A program made the position numbers and the translations under genes. The notes under the pieces are model-generated. The model saw nothing but the letters and a program-made list of their open reading frames with translations, made no database searches and had not been told where the DNA came from. A stretch of DNA of 64,000 bases from Gammaproteobacteria bacterium (GTDB lineage: Bacteria; Pseudomonadota; Gammaproteobacteria; Pseudomonadales; Porticoccaceae), in NCBI GenBank assembly GCA_018069465.1, contig JAGPUW010000025.1, forward strand, positions 620,001 through 684,000, written 5' to 3'. The first letter of the stretch is position 1, and each line of letters begins with the position of its first letter. This document shows positions 53,405 to 62,131 of the stretch, one piece after another.

Positions 53405-55327
53405 ATGCTAGATGTACGCAGCGACGAACCCGAATACAGCTTCCTTTGGGACAAAGAAACCAAGGCTGTGAATCAGCACGGCAATTTGATTGATCTGGTC
53501 AACGAAGACAGCGAGCTGCACTGCCAAAGTTTAAATATCAACAACGACCCCGGCATCGGCGACAATCCCAATCGCTACAAGCAGCACGGCTTTTTCCTCA
53601 ATGCCGACAACTGTATTGGCTGCCACGCCTGTGAAGCGGCCTGTAGTGAAAAGAACGACAACCCGGCTCACATCGCCTTTCGTTCGGTGGGTTTTGTCGA
53701 GGGCGGCACCTACCCCGACTACCAGCGCATTAACATCTCCATGGCCTGTAACCACTGCGATGACCCGGTGTGTTTAACCGGTTGTCCGACCCGCGCCTAC
53801 ACCAAATACGCCGAATACGGCGCCGTGCTACAAGACCCGGACATCTGCTTCGGCTGTGGCTATTGCACCTGGGTCTGCCCCTATAACGCACCTCAACTCG
53901 ACCCGGTAAAAGGTGAGGTGACCAAGTGCAATATGTGTGTCGACCGCCTTGAAGTGGGCCTTAAACCCGCCTGCGTATCGGCCTGCCTGGGTAATGCTCT
54001 CGACTTCGGCGTGGTTGAAAATATCCCCGAGAATCGCATTGAGGCGAAGATTTCCATCCCCGGCTTCCCCACCACCGACATCACCCAGCCCAATATCCGC
54101 TTTCAGCAGACCCGCTCAACCCAGCGGGAAATGACGCGCACCGACTCGATGCCGCTGAAATACCACAAAGATGACAGCGTCGGTATTTTCAAGCCCAAGG
54201 TCGATAAGAAGTTCGGCGAAAAGAAACACTGGAACTGGCGCAAACTGCTGACCTCTCACGAGAGCGCTCACGTCATTTTCACCCTCAGCACCCAGGCGGT
54301 GCTCGGTGCCTTTTTAATGATTGTCGTCGCGGGTTTGGGCAACATCGAAGCCCTATCAGCACTCAATAGCGCCATCGTGAAACTGCCCTTGCTGGGCATT
54401 ATGTTCGCCCTGCTGACTTACGGTCTGTTCAAATTAAATATGCATCTCGGCAAGCCCCACCGCTTCTACCGGGGCTTTAACAACCTCCGTCTCTCGCCTT
54501 TGAGCCGCGAGATCGCCGGAGTCACCGGGTTCTATACCTTTTTAATGGGCTACAGTTTCTTTTCGATTTTCGACCACGGTTTTATGCAACTACTGGCCGG
54601 TACCTGCGGCGTACTCGGTGCCATCAGTGGTCTGATTGGCCTCTATTACATGGTGAAGATCTACCGCATTAAAGCGCGGCCCTTCTGGAATCACTGGCAA
54701 ACGGGCACTGCCTTCTTTGGCAATACCCTGAGCTACGGCGCGCTGCTGATCGGCCTCGTCAGCCTGCCCATATTGCTCAGTAGCGGTGAGCCCATAGCGG
54801 CCCTGACCAGTGTGCTCAGCGCTGCGGTCGCTCTCGGCTTGGGTATTGAGCTGATCGGCCACATCGTCCACAGCCGCGCCATGAGTGCGCTGGAAAACGA
54901 AGGGGCGGCCTCCTGGTATTTGCAGACCACCCGCTACGGCAAAGCCTGGATCACCCGCAACGTACTGCTCGGCCTGAGCTTTACTGGCGCGGTGGCGCTG
55001 CTCGCCACTAACCCCGGCGGCGCATTGGCGCTTATTAGCTGGTCTGCATTGGCCCTGCTAATGATCAGCGCTGGCGCTATCAGCCGCTCGCTGTTCTTTG
55101 TACTGGTGATACCCACCACCATGCCCGGTGCCTTTTTCTGGAAGAACAAAGCCTTTGAAGAACACGCTCGCGAATCGGGCCTGGTCGATATGGAACAAGT
55201 GGGTGTGGTCCGTGAGTTGCACGGCAAATTCAAGCTCGATGAACTTATCGAAACAATTCGCACCACCAGCCCCAAAACCCTGTTCAAACACATCAAGGAT
55301 ATTGTGGTTTGGAAAAAGATCGGCTAA
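53405..55327 (+). CDS. fused 4Fe-4S ferredoxin / DmsC-type membrane anchor
   Basis: The 640-residue protein joins two parts. Residues about 60-225 form a DmsB-like electron-transfer unit with four Cys groups (CIGCHACEAAC from 70; CNHCDDPVCLTGC; CFGCGYCTWVC; CNMC...C...C), enough for four [4Fe-4S] clusters. Residues about 290-600 contain about eight hydrophobic segments resembling the DmsC quinol-oxidising anchor. Next to nasA, it would pass electrons from the quinol pool to the cytoplasmic nitrate reductase. The last 19 bases overlap the RavA-like gene. Such fusion is uncommon in textbook assimilatory systems, which use NADH, ferredoxin or flavodoxin. Confidence 0.85.
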   Translation: MLDVRSDEPEYSFLWDKETKAVNQHGNLIDLVNEDSELHCQSLNINNDPGIGDNPNRYKQHGFFLNADNCIGCHACEAACSEKNDNPAHIAFRSVGFVEGGTYPDYQRINISMACNHCDDPVCLTGCPTRAYTKYAEYGAVLQDPDICFGCGYCTWVCPYNAPQLDPVKGEVTKCNMCVDRLEVGLKPACVSACLGNALDFGVVENIPENRIEAKISIPGFPTTDITQPNIRFQQTRSTQREMTRTDSMPLKYHKDDSVGIFKPKVDKKFGEKKHWNWRKLLTSHESAHVIFTLSTQAVLGAFLMIVVAGLGNIEALSALNSAIVKLPLLGIMFALLTYGLFKLNMHLGKPHRFYRGFNNLRLSPLSREIAGVTGFYTFLMGYSFFSIFDHGFMQLLAGTCGVLGAISGLIGLYYMVKIYRIKARPFWNHWQTGTAFFGNTLSYGALLIGLVSLPILLSSGEPIAALTSVLSAAVALGLGIELIGHIVHSRAMSALENEGAASWYLQTTRYGKAWITRNVLLGLSFTGAVALLATNPGGALALISWSALALLMISAGAISRSLFFVLVIPTTMPGAFFWKNKAFEEHARESGLVDMEQVGVVRELHGKFKLDELIETIRTTSPKTLFKHIKDIVVWKKIG

Positions 55328-56934
55328 ATACCTCTGTCGTTGTAGAAGCCGCTGCCCCCGAGGCTGCGCCCGCACGCTTAAAGGCTCGCCTTTTACGCCT
55401 ATTAAGCTGTATGGAAAGCGGCTTGCTCGAGCGCGAAGCCGCCGCGCGCTTAACCCTGCTGGGCGCACTGAGCGGCGAACACTCCCTGCTCATTGGCCCA
55501 CCCGGCACGGCAAAAAGTGTTCTCGCGCGCCGTCTGCATTTAGCCTTTGAAGCCGGCCATTACTTCGAGCGCCTGTTAACGCGTTTTTCTGTACCCGAAG
55601 AATTGTTTGGCCCGCTGTCGATTAAAGCCCTCGAAAACGACAGCTATCGGCGCCTCACCGAACGCTATCTACCGACCGCTAATATCGCCTTTCTCGACGA
55701 AGTCTTTAAGGCCAATAGCGCCATCCTCAACACTTTGCTCACCCTGCTTAACGAGGGCGAATTTGATAACGGCGATTGCCGCGTCAAAGTGCCGCTCATC
55801 TCCGTTGTCGGCGCCAGTAACGAGCTACCCGAGGGCGACGATCTACAAGCCCTCTATGACCGTTTTATCTGCCGTTACAATGTGCATGCGGTGGCCGATG
55901 ATAACTTTGTCGCCCTGCTTGAGCTCGATGAGCAAAACATTGAACCCGCCGCCAGCGATCGTTTAAGTCACGCTGAAGTGGATTCAATACAAACAGCGGC
56001 CAGGGCGATACCGCTGTCAGCCGATGCTCTCTCGCTCATCAAGGCCCTGCGCCCCTATCTCGCCGAACACAATATTGTGGTCTCTGACCGACGCTGGCGC
56101 AAAGTCGTCAAATTGCTGAAAGTGGCCGCCCACACCAATGCCCAGCCCGAGGTTTCACTGTGGGATTGCTGCCTGCTGCAACACTGCCTGTGGAATACAC
56201 CGGCGGAGCAAGACATTATTCAGCAGTGGTTGAGCACACAAATTGGTGCCGGCAGTGGCTTTAAGACCGAGCGTCTCGAGAAATTAATCGCCACCTGGGA
56301 AAGCACCCTGCAAGCCGATAAAAATAGTCAAACCCAGATTGACAACGAAAAGGGCGAGCACCTGTACCGCGGCCGCGACGGCAAGCAAACCACCGATAAC
56401 AGCGAGCAGGACTGGGCTCGACGCGACGGTTTAGCCCTGTATTTATCGCCCCCCGACCAAGATGATCGCAGTAACGACAACCAGGGTTACACCGAGCGAG
56501 AACTGACAGAGGGCTTTTTTGACCAACACTATCAGCAGTGTCATATCGATGGCCACTGGCAGCATATTGACCAGTACATTGCCGACCCTGGCAACCGCTT
56601 AATTCACCACCACAAGAATCCGCCCTGTATGGAGGCCACCGTACACCCCGCGAGTTTTATTCGGGGACGGCTCGAAGAAAGTCACAAACTGGCTAGCGAT
56701 ATTGAAGCCCTACGCCAAAACATAGAACAGGGCTACGACGCCATTGACCGGGCACTGGGTCAGCATCTGTGGATTACAGCCTGCTTTATTGCCAGCGCCA
56801 AACAAGCCCTGAGTGAGAACTTAGAAAAGGTTTCAGCCTTTAAAAAACGACTCGAACTCGTGGTTGCGGCCTATCAGCACTTAGCCGACCAGCAACAGTC
56901 ACCCCCGGCAAGTCGTTCGAGCAAAACAGCCTAA
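55309..56934 (+). CDS. RavA-like MoxR-family AAA+ ATPase
   Basis: The start is TTG at 55309, inside the end of the previous gene, with AAGGA nine bases upstream. The 541-residue protein has Walker A GPPGTAKS (about residues 66-73), Walker B IAFLDEVFKAN and the sensor-1 region VGASNELPEGDDLQALYDRF. Its layout, with a long C-terminal helical region, fits RavA. RavA-ViaA pairs act as chaperones that load or repair metalloenzymes, including fumarate reductase and complex I in E. coli. Here it is translationally coupled to the nitrate reductase electron-transfer gene and followed by its VWA partner, so assembly of NasA or the Fe-S subunit is a plausible job. Confidence 0.87.
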   Translation: MEKDRLNTSVVVEAAAPEAAPARLKARLLRLLSCMESGLLEREAAARLTLLGALSGEHSLLIGPPGTAKSVLARRLHLAFEAGHYFERLLTRFSVPEELFGPLSIKALENDSYRRLTERYLPTANIAFLDEVFKANSAILNTLLTLLNEGEFDNGDCRVKVPLISVVGASNELPEGDDLQALYDRFICRYNVHAVADDNFVALLELDEQNIEPAASDRLSHAEVDSIQTAARAIPLSADALSLIKALRPYLAEHNIVVSDRRWRKVVKLLKVAAHTNAQPEVSLWDCCLLQHCLWNTPAEQDIIQQWLSTQIGAGSGFKTERLEKLIATWESTLQADKNSQTQIDNEKGEHLYRGRDGKQTTDNSEQDWARRDGLALYLSPPDQDDRSNDNQGYTERELTEGFFDQHYQQCHIDGHWQHIDQYIADPGNRLIHHHKNPPCMEATVHPASFIRGRLEESHKLASDIEALRQNIEQGYDAIDRALGQHLWITACFIASAKQALSENLEKVSAFKKRLELVVAAYQHLADQQQSPPASRSSKTA

Positions 56935-56949
56935 GGAGCCAGGCTAGAC

Positions 56950-58764
56950 ATGAATCTGGGCCTGCTTGAAGAAAAGTTTTCCGCCCTCGACGCCCTGCCC
57001 GATGCACTTTACGATGTAGTGATTACCCATACCCACGGCGCATTGCTGACACGTGCGCGGGGTGTTTTGCAGTGGCGTGAAAAACTCCTCGCCGGCCGGC
57101 TACCCGAAATGGATGAACTCTGCTGGCCCGAAGAAGAGTTGCGCAAAGTACTATTGATGCGTCTTGAAACTCTTGAGATTGCCGAATTTTGTCTCGGCCA
57201 GGAACGTTTGACCGACAGTGTGTTGAAAGATATTTGCGAAGGTATCAGCAGCGCCGAAGATTACCTCGCAAAAACAGGCGACAAATTTAAAGACAAACTG
57301 GCGCAACGGCAAAAAATCAAAGACAAGGACTCCTCCTTCCGCGATGAAGAAGGTTTGGCCGATCATGTGCAAAACCGCACGCCTCAGCCCAGCCCTCAAG
57401 AAGCAATTAGCTCACCTGTCAGCGATCAAAACACCACGGATCAAAACGCGACGGGCCAAAAGAAGCCTGACAATAACCGTCAAAACGCCGCACAAAACAA
57501 AGCGTCAACGCCGACCCATAATTCCCAAACCCCAAACACTGGCGCACCAAAGCGTGTTAATGCAAAGAGTAAACCGTTAAAAACGGCTGAAAATCAGCTT
57601 CAAAATAGCCGCGAAAAAAACGCTGCTGGGCAAGTCGAGCAACAAATCAGCAAGGGAGAAAAGGTCGTTAATCAGCTCCAGCAACGCTGGCAAAACCTTG
57701 CTGATAACTGGGCACAAGTCAGTAAACTCGATCGTCAAATAGAACTCAGCAACAACGCTCAGCAACATTCACTAGCAGCTGATGGCCGTCATGGGGGCGA
57801 GCGCACCACTAAAAGCTTGCCGGGGCGCGGCTGGGATTTAAGCACCGGCCTGCTCACCTCCCAGGGTTGGCGCGATATTATTCGCTACCGCCAGCGCATC
57901 AAAGAACTGCCCGAATTAATTCACTTTATTGATGCGATTGGCCGTGAAAAAAAAATCACGGGTAACGATAAGCCAGCCGCTATCGACAACAAAGCCCAAA
58001 GCCTGGCCCCGTCGCGACAACCCGGCAACGGTGAGCGCGGCAGTAAAGTGCCACGTAAAGCCCTCGAAATGGACGGCATAGAGCGAGGCGACGATATCAA
58101 TCGCATGCTCCCTTCCGAGCTCGCCCTACTCTGCCACCCCCTGTTAAAAACCCTGTGGCACGCTAAACGCGCTGAGCGCTTGCTACTGCTCTATCAACAT
58201 CAGGGCAAGCGCAGAGAGGGCGAAAAAGATACGGGCGCACGGCAGGAAAAAAGTTCGCTCAATAAACAGGGCCATAAAGGACAGTCCAGCCTCCGCCGTG
58301 GGCCCATCATTATCTGCCTCGACACCTCGGGATCAATGCACGGTGAGCCTGAACATATCGCCAAAGCCGCCGTACTCGAAGCACTTAAAATAGCCCACCG
58401 CGAACAGCGACCCTGCCATCTCTTCGCCTTTAGCGGCCCTCAGCAAAGCACCTTTCACCAACTCGACCTGCGCCGTGGCGGGCTTATCGAATTGCTTAAT
58501 TTTTTACAGTTTTCCTTTCATGGCGGTACTGATCTGCCACAAGCGCTAACGTTAGCGCTGGAGAAACAGGCCGAAGAAGGATGGGAAAAGGCCGATATAT
58601 TGCTCGTCTCTGACGGGCGCTTCCCCATCGACTCAAATACTTTCAAAGCCATTGAAGGATGTAAGAAAGCTCGTCAATTAAGATTATTCGGTATTTTGAC
58701 CGGCAACTGGCAACACAGTGGCATGCAAGATTTCTGCGATGACACCCTGCGCATACGCGGCTGA
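56950..58764 (+). CDS. ViaA-like VWA-domain protein
   Basis: The 604-residue protein has an N-terminal helical region (about 1-130) and a low-complexity Gln/Asn/Lys/Thr-rich stretch (about 145-220). A middle helical part follows, then a C-terminal VWA domain with MIDAS DTSGSM (about residue 457) and HGGTDLPQAL. ViaA from E. coli is about 483 residues, so the extra length is mainly the low-complexity insert. It follows the RavA-like ATPase after 15 bases and ends the operon. The expected role is substrate recognition for that ATPase. Confidence 0.87.
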   Translation: MNLGLLEEKFSALDALPDALYDVVITHTHGALLTRARGVLQWREKLLAGRLPEMDELCWPEEELRKVLLMRLETLEIAEFCLGQERLTDSVLKDICEGISSAEDYLAKTGDKFKDKLAQRQKIKDKDSSFRDEEGLADHVQNRTPQPSPQEAISSPVSDQNTTDQNATGQKKPDNNRQNAAQNKASTPTHNSQTPNTGAPKRVNAKSKPLKTAENQLQNSREKNAAGQVEQQISKGEKVVNQLQQRWQNLADNWAQVSKLDRQIELSNNAQQHSLAADGRHGGERTTKSLPGRGWDLSTGLLTSQGWRDIIRYRQRIKELPELIHFIDAIGREKKITGNDKPAAIDNKAQSLAPSRQPGNGERGSKVPRKALEMDGIERGDDINRMLPSELALLCHPLLKTLWHAKRAERLLLLYQHQGKRREGEKDTGARQEKSSLNKQGHKGQSSLRRGPIIICLDTSGSMHGEPEHIAKAAVLEALKIAHREQRPCHLFAFSGPQQSTFHQLDLRRGGLIELLNFLQFSFHGGTDLPQALTLALEKQAEEGWEKADILLVSDGRFPIDSNTFKAIEGCKKARQLRLFGILTGNWQHSGMQDFCDDTLRIRG

Positions 58765-58811
58765 TAACGCGCAAACCAGCGGCTTCCAGGCAGGGTGCTT
58801 TGAAGTAATAG

Positions 58812-59666
58812 TTAAGCCTTGGCAGCTGTACTTTTGGCGGCAAATACCTTTGCCGGTATAACCTCCATCGCCGTGTTGTAGCCCTGTAAAAACAACAGTT
58901 CTTTTTCGGCGTCACTAAGATTAAATTCAATCGGCGATATTGCACCGGTATTAACGACAACGGTGTGATCCCAAAATTTATCGTTAATATATTCTCTTGA
59001 AATAGTATTCATAAAAGTGCGAATCAACAGGGTTAAATAAGCCTTTAAAGGAAACCGCCCGTTGACCTTCACCTTATTTGACAATTCAACACTACGCATA
59101 CGAAAACAGATAACCGGCGTGCCACAACCCGACCAGTCACGGTGCAAAGCATCTTCAGCAAGAATGCTACCATCGACCAGTATATGTTTATCGTATTGAT
59201 TAAAGGTAAACAGCAGGGGAATAGACATGGAATAGCGCACCGCCTTTGATACTTTAAGATCGGGCGTCAGTGTTTTATTAAAAATAACCGGGCTGCCAGT
59301 CAACACGTCGGTGGCGACAATATGCAGGTTGCGCGACAAATCTTTAAAGCGTCGCCCCTCGAGAAAGCTCTCCACCCACTGTTCAAAACCTGCCCCCGTA
59401 CTCAGGCCACCGGCTTTTAATAATTGAATGAATGAATAACCCTTAAATTGCGAAAAATTGGTTTCGAGAGCCAGCTGTTTAATGTCTGGCAAGGAAAACC
59501 CCGCCGCATAAAGCGCACCGATAATGCTCCCCCCGGAAACCCCCACCAGGTGATCAAACTTAACACCCAGTGTTTCCAGAGCCTGGAGAATACCAATATG
59601 AGCGGAAAGCCGGGTGCCACCACCGGCAAAAATAGGTACAAAATCACTGCCCGGCTCTGACTCCAT
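58812..59666 (-). CDS. patatin-like phospholipase
   Basis: The 284-residue protein has the patatin motifs: oxyanion-hole block AGGGTRLSAHIG (about 14-25), nucleophile serine in GVSGGS (about 43-48) and catalytic aspartate in VDGS (about 165). No signal peptide or membrane helix is seen. It would hydrolyse acyl ester bonds in lipids. Two glycosyltransferases and an amidotransferase gene of an exosortase-type glycan locus precede it on the same strand, the nearest 28 bases upstream, so it is probably in that operon. It converges on the nitrate operon without a clear terminator. Confidence 0.9.
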   Translation of the reverse strand: MESEPGSDFVPIFAGGGTRLSAHIGILQALETLGVKFDHLVGVSGGSIIGALYAAGFSLPDIKQLALETNFSQFKGYSFIQLLKAGGLSTGAGFEQWVESFLEGRRFKDLSRNLHIVATDVLTGSPVIFNKTLTPDLKVSKAVRYSMSIPLLFTFNQYDKHILVDGSILAEDALHRDWSGCGTPVICFRMRSVELSNKVKVNGRFPLKAYLTLLIRTFMNTISREYINDKFWDHTVVVNTGAISPIEFNLSDAEKELLFLQGYNTAMEVIPAKVFAAKSTAAKA

Positions 59667-59694
59667 TAAGTTCCCCTCGCGCTTTCAGCTTGAA

Positions 59695-60900
59695 TTAAGG
59701 CCCTTCTATTTCAGCAAAGGCCGTCAATAAGTGCTCTACCCTATGCTCCCAGCTATTGTCTTTTGCATAGGCAATGATTTTTTCACGCTGCCAATTATTA
59801 TTCAGTGCCTGGGCAATGGCTTGCTGCAATGCCTCGGGATGACCAAAGGGCACGATAGTACCCAGCTCATCATGACACACCACTTCCGGGTTGCCACCCA
59901 CATCACTCGTCACGACGGGGAGGCCACAGGCCATGGCCTCTAAAAACACATTGGCCCAACCTTCGTTAGAAGTTGGCAATACAAAAATGTCGGCGGCAGA
60001 CAAGGGCCAGGACAATTCATCTGGCGCCACCGCGCCAGTAAATAACACCCGCTCACGCACACCTAAATCATTAGCCTGAGCTTCTAGGCACTCACGCCAG
60101 TCGCCTTCTGCACAGGCACCACCCACCACTAAATAGTACAAACGCGGGAATTCTTCAAGTAAAGCAGGTATCAGCTCGATCACCCGATGAAAGCCCTTGC
60201 GCTCGACCAAACCACCGACTGTCACCAACACCTGTGCATCATCCGGCAGGTCAAAACGCTGCCGAGCCGTTTGCCTGTCTTGGGGGGCAAAGCGCTCGGT
60301 ATCAACACCGTTACCCACAACCTGTATATTTTCTGCCACGGCACCGAGACTAACCACGTGACGCTTGAGCGAATCGGCGACGGCAAAAACGCGTGCCGCT
60401 CTGTCTAGTGCCTGCAAAAGCTTAGCGCGCTTAACCAGGTCTTTGGAATGGGGGACTTCCGTACCGCGCATGGTGATGGTGACGGGAATACCCAACCAGC
60501 GCCCCAATAACGTTGCCGCATAACCATCGGGCCAGGCAAAGTGTGAATCTATTACTGTAAATCGAAAACTGCGCTTCAAGCGCAATAACAAAAACAGGCT
60601 ACACAGAGCCATCGACAAACCATCGAGGCGTCGAAACAGTCCGGGGACGGCAAGAAAGCGCGGATGGTAAACCTCGACGCCTTGCTGCTCTTCAAACTTT
60701 GCCGGCTGTAGGCGATAGCCAGGTTTGAAATAGCGAATCAAACCCTGAAAAGGGAACCACGGTACAGGTGACACCACGAGCAGTGGAATATGTTTGCCGA
60801 CACGAAACATGCGCTCGCGAATAAATAAACCAGCGCCCGGCTGTACCGTACTGGGAAAGAGGGATGAAAATACCAGCAATTTTGTCGAGCGATCTTTCAC
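59695..60900 (-). CDS. family 4 (GT-B) glycosyltransferase
   Basis: The 401-residue protein has a GT-B pattern: N-terminal LVFSSLFPSTVQPGAGLFIRERM, ITMRGTEVPHSK and VVGNGVDTERFAP, and a C-terminal donor-binding motif PTSNEGWANVFLEAMACGLPVV (EX7E type). It would add a sugar from a nucleotide donor to a growing glycan at the cytoplasmic face. Its start is 3 bases after the stop of the next upstream glycosyltransferase, so the two are co-translated. Donor and acceptor are not deducible. Confidence 0.92.
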   Translation of the reverse strand: MKDRSTKLLVFSSLFPSTVQPGAGLFIRERMFRVGKHIPLLVVSPVPWFPFQGLIRYFKPGYRLQPAKFEEQQGVEVYHPRFLAVPGLFRRLDGLSMALCSLFLLLRLKRSFRFTVIDSHFAWPDGYAATLLGRWLGIPVTITMRGTEVPHSKDLVKRAKLLQALDRAARVFAVADSLKRHVVSLGAVAENIQVVGNGVDTERFAPQDRQTARQRFDLPDDAQVLVTVGGLVERKGFHRVIELIPALLEEFPRLYYLVVGGACAEGDWRECLEAQANDLGVRERVLFTGAVAPDELSWPLSAADIFVLPTSNEGWANVFLEAMACGLPVVTSDVGGNPEVVCHDELGTIVPFGHPEALQQAIAQALNNNWQREKIIAYAKDNSWEHRVEHLLTAFAEIEGP

Positions 60901-60903
60901 CCT

Positions 60904-62112
60904 TTATGAACCCGATACCAGAGGCGGGTAAACCGACTGATAATTAGCCACACTCACCTGCCAATTGCGCTCTGTTTCAACATAATCACGACCGGCCTTT
61001 TTTAAGGCGGGCCAAGCGGACTCAGAGGACAATAAATCGAGCACGGATCTGGCGAGATCATCGGCATCGCCTGCTTTAAAGAGGCAGCCATTTTGCTTAT
61101 CGCGTATTAACTCCTTATGGCCACCAACATCAGAGGCGACCACCAGTCGCCCCTGCGCCATGGCTTCAAGTGGTTTTAAGGGGGTAACCAGCTCCGTCAG
61201 GCGCATCGCGAGCCGGGGATAAACAAATATATCAACCTGATTATAATAAGCCTGCACCTGATCATGGGGCACTCGCCCGGTAAAGACGACCACATCCTCC
61301 AGCTTTAGGGCAGACACTTTTTCTTTAATTAAGGCTTCCTGAGGCCCCCCACCCACTAGCAACAAACGAATATCGGGTGAATGCTGTAACATTTTCGGCA
61401 TCGCATCGAGCAATAAAGGCAGGCCTTCATAAGCATAAAAAGAGCCGATAAAACCCAGTACTTTTTTGCCCGCCAGACCCAGCTCTTCTCGCAGCTCGGT
61501 ATCGGCATCAACAGCAAAGGTAAAACGCTCAATATCGACGGCATTGGGAATGACCGTCACCTTGTTCGCTGAAATTCCCCGGCTAATAATATCCTTACGC
61601 AAACCTTCGCAAATGGTAGTGACCGCGTCAGCATGTCGAAACACATAGGTCTCCAATGCTTTTGTCAGCCTGTAGCGCAGACCCCCTTCATTGCTGGTGC
61701 CGTGGTCAACAGCTGCATCCTCCCAAAAAGCACGACACTCATAGACCACGGGAATTTTATTGCGCCGCCCCGCCCTAACGGCGGCAATGCCGTTGAGCGC
61801 AGGCGAGTGAGCATGAAGCACGTCGGGGTTTACTTCTTTAATCACCTCGTCGATACGCTTTTCAAGACTGTGGACAATGGCCAACTGGTTGAGAAAGGGC
61901 AGGCGAGACAGAAACCCCGCTTTTGCACGAGTGCGATAAAACTCGAAACCATCAACCTCTTCAATATCACTGCTAGCGCCCTGATGTTTTGCTGAGGTCA
62001 GGTGATAAGTTTTCCAGGCCATGGCCCGCTGCTGCTCAAGAATAGCGCGGGTGCGAAAAGTGTAGCCACTGTGCAGGGGAATAGAATGGTCGAGAATATG
62101 CAGAATTTTCAT
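60904..62112 (-). CDS. exosortase-associated family 4 glycosyltransferase
   Basis: The 402-residue GT-B protein begins MKILHILDHSIPLHSGYTFRTRAIL. This opening is characteristic of glycosyltransferases found in PEP-CTERM/exosortase A exopolysaccharide loci. The C-terminal YPRLAMRLTELVTPLKPLEAMAQGRLVVASDVGGHKE segment is the donor-binding block. It lies 19 bases after the amidotransferase gene and 3 bases before the other glycosyltransferase. It probably acts in synthesis of the surface polysaccharide; the sugar is unknown. Confidence 0.92.
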   Translation of the reverse strand: MKILHILDHSIPLHSGYTFRTRAILEQQRAMAWKTYHLTSAKHQGASSDIEEVDGFEFYRTRAKAGFLSRLPFLNQLAIVHSLEKRIDEVIKEVNPDVLHAHSPALNGIAAVRAGRRNKIPVVYECRAFWEDAAVDHGTSNEGGLRYRLTKALETYVFRHADAVTTICEGLRKDIISRGISANKVTVIPNAVDIERFTFAVDADTELREELGLAGKKVLGFIGSFYAYEGLPLLLDAMPKMLQHSPDIRLLLVGGGPQEALIKEKVSALKLEDVVVFTGRVPHDQVQAYYNQVDIFVYPRLAMRLTELVTPLKPLEAMAQGRLVVASDVGGHKELIRDKQNGCLFKAGDADDLARSVLDLLSSESAWPALKKAGRDYVETERNWQVSVANYQSVYPPLVSGS

Positions 62113-62131
62113 TAAATTATGGAGCTCTTAA

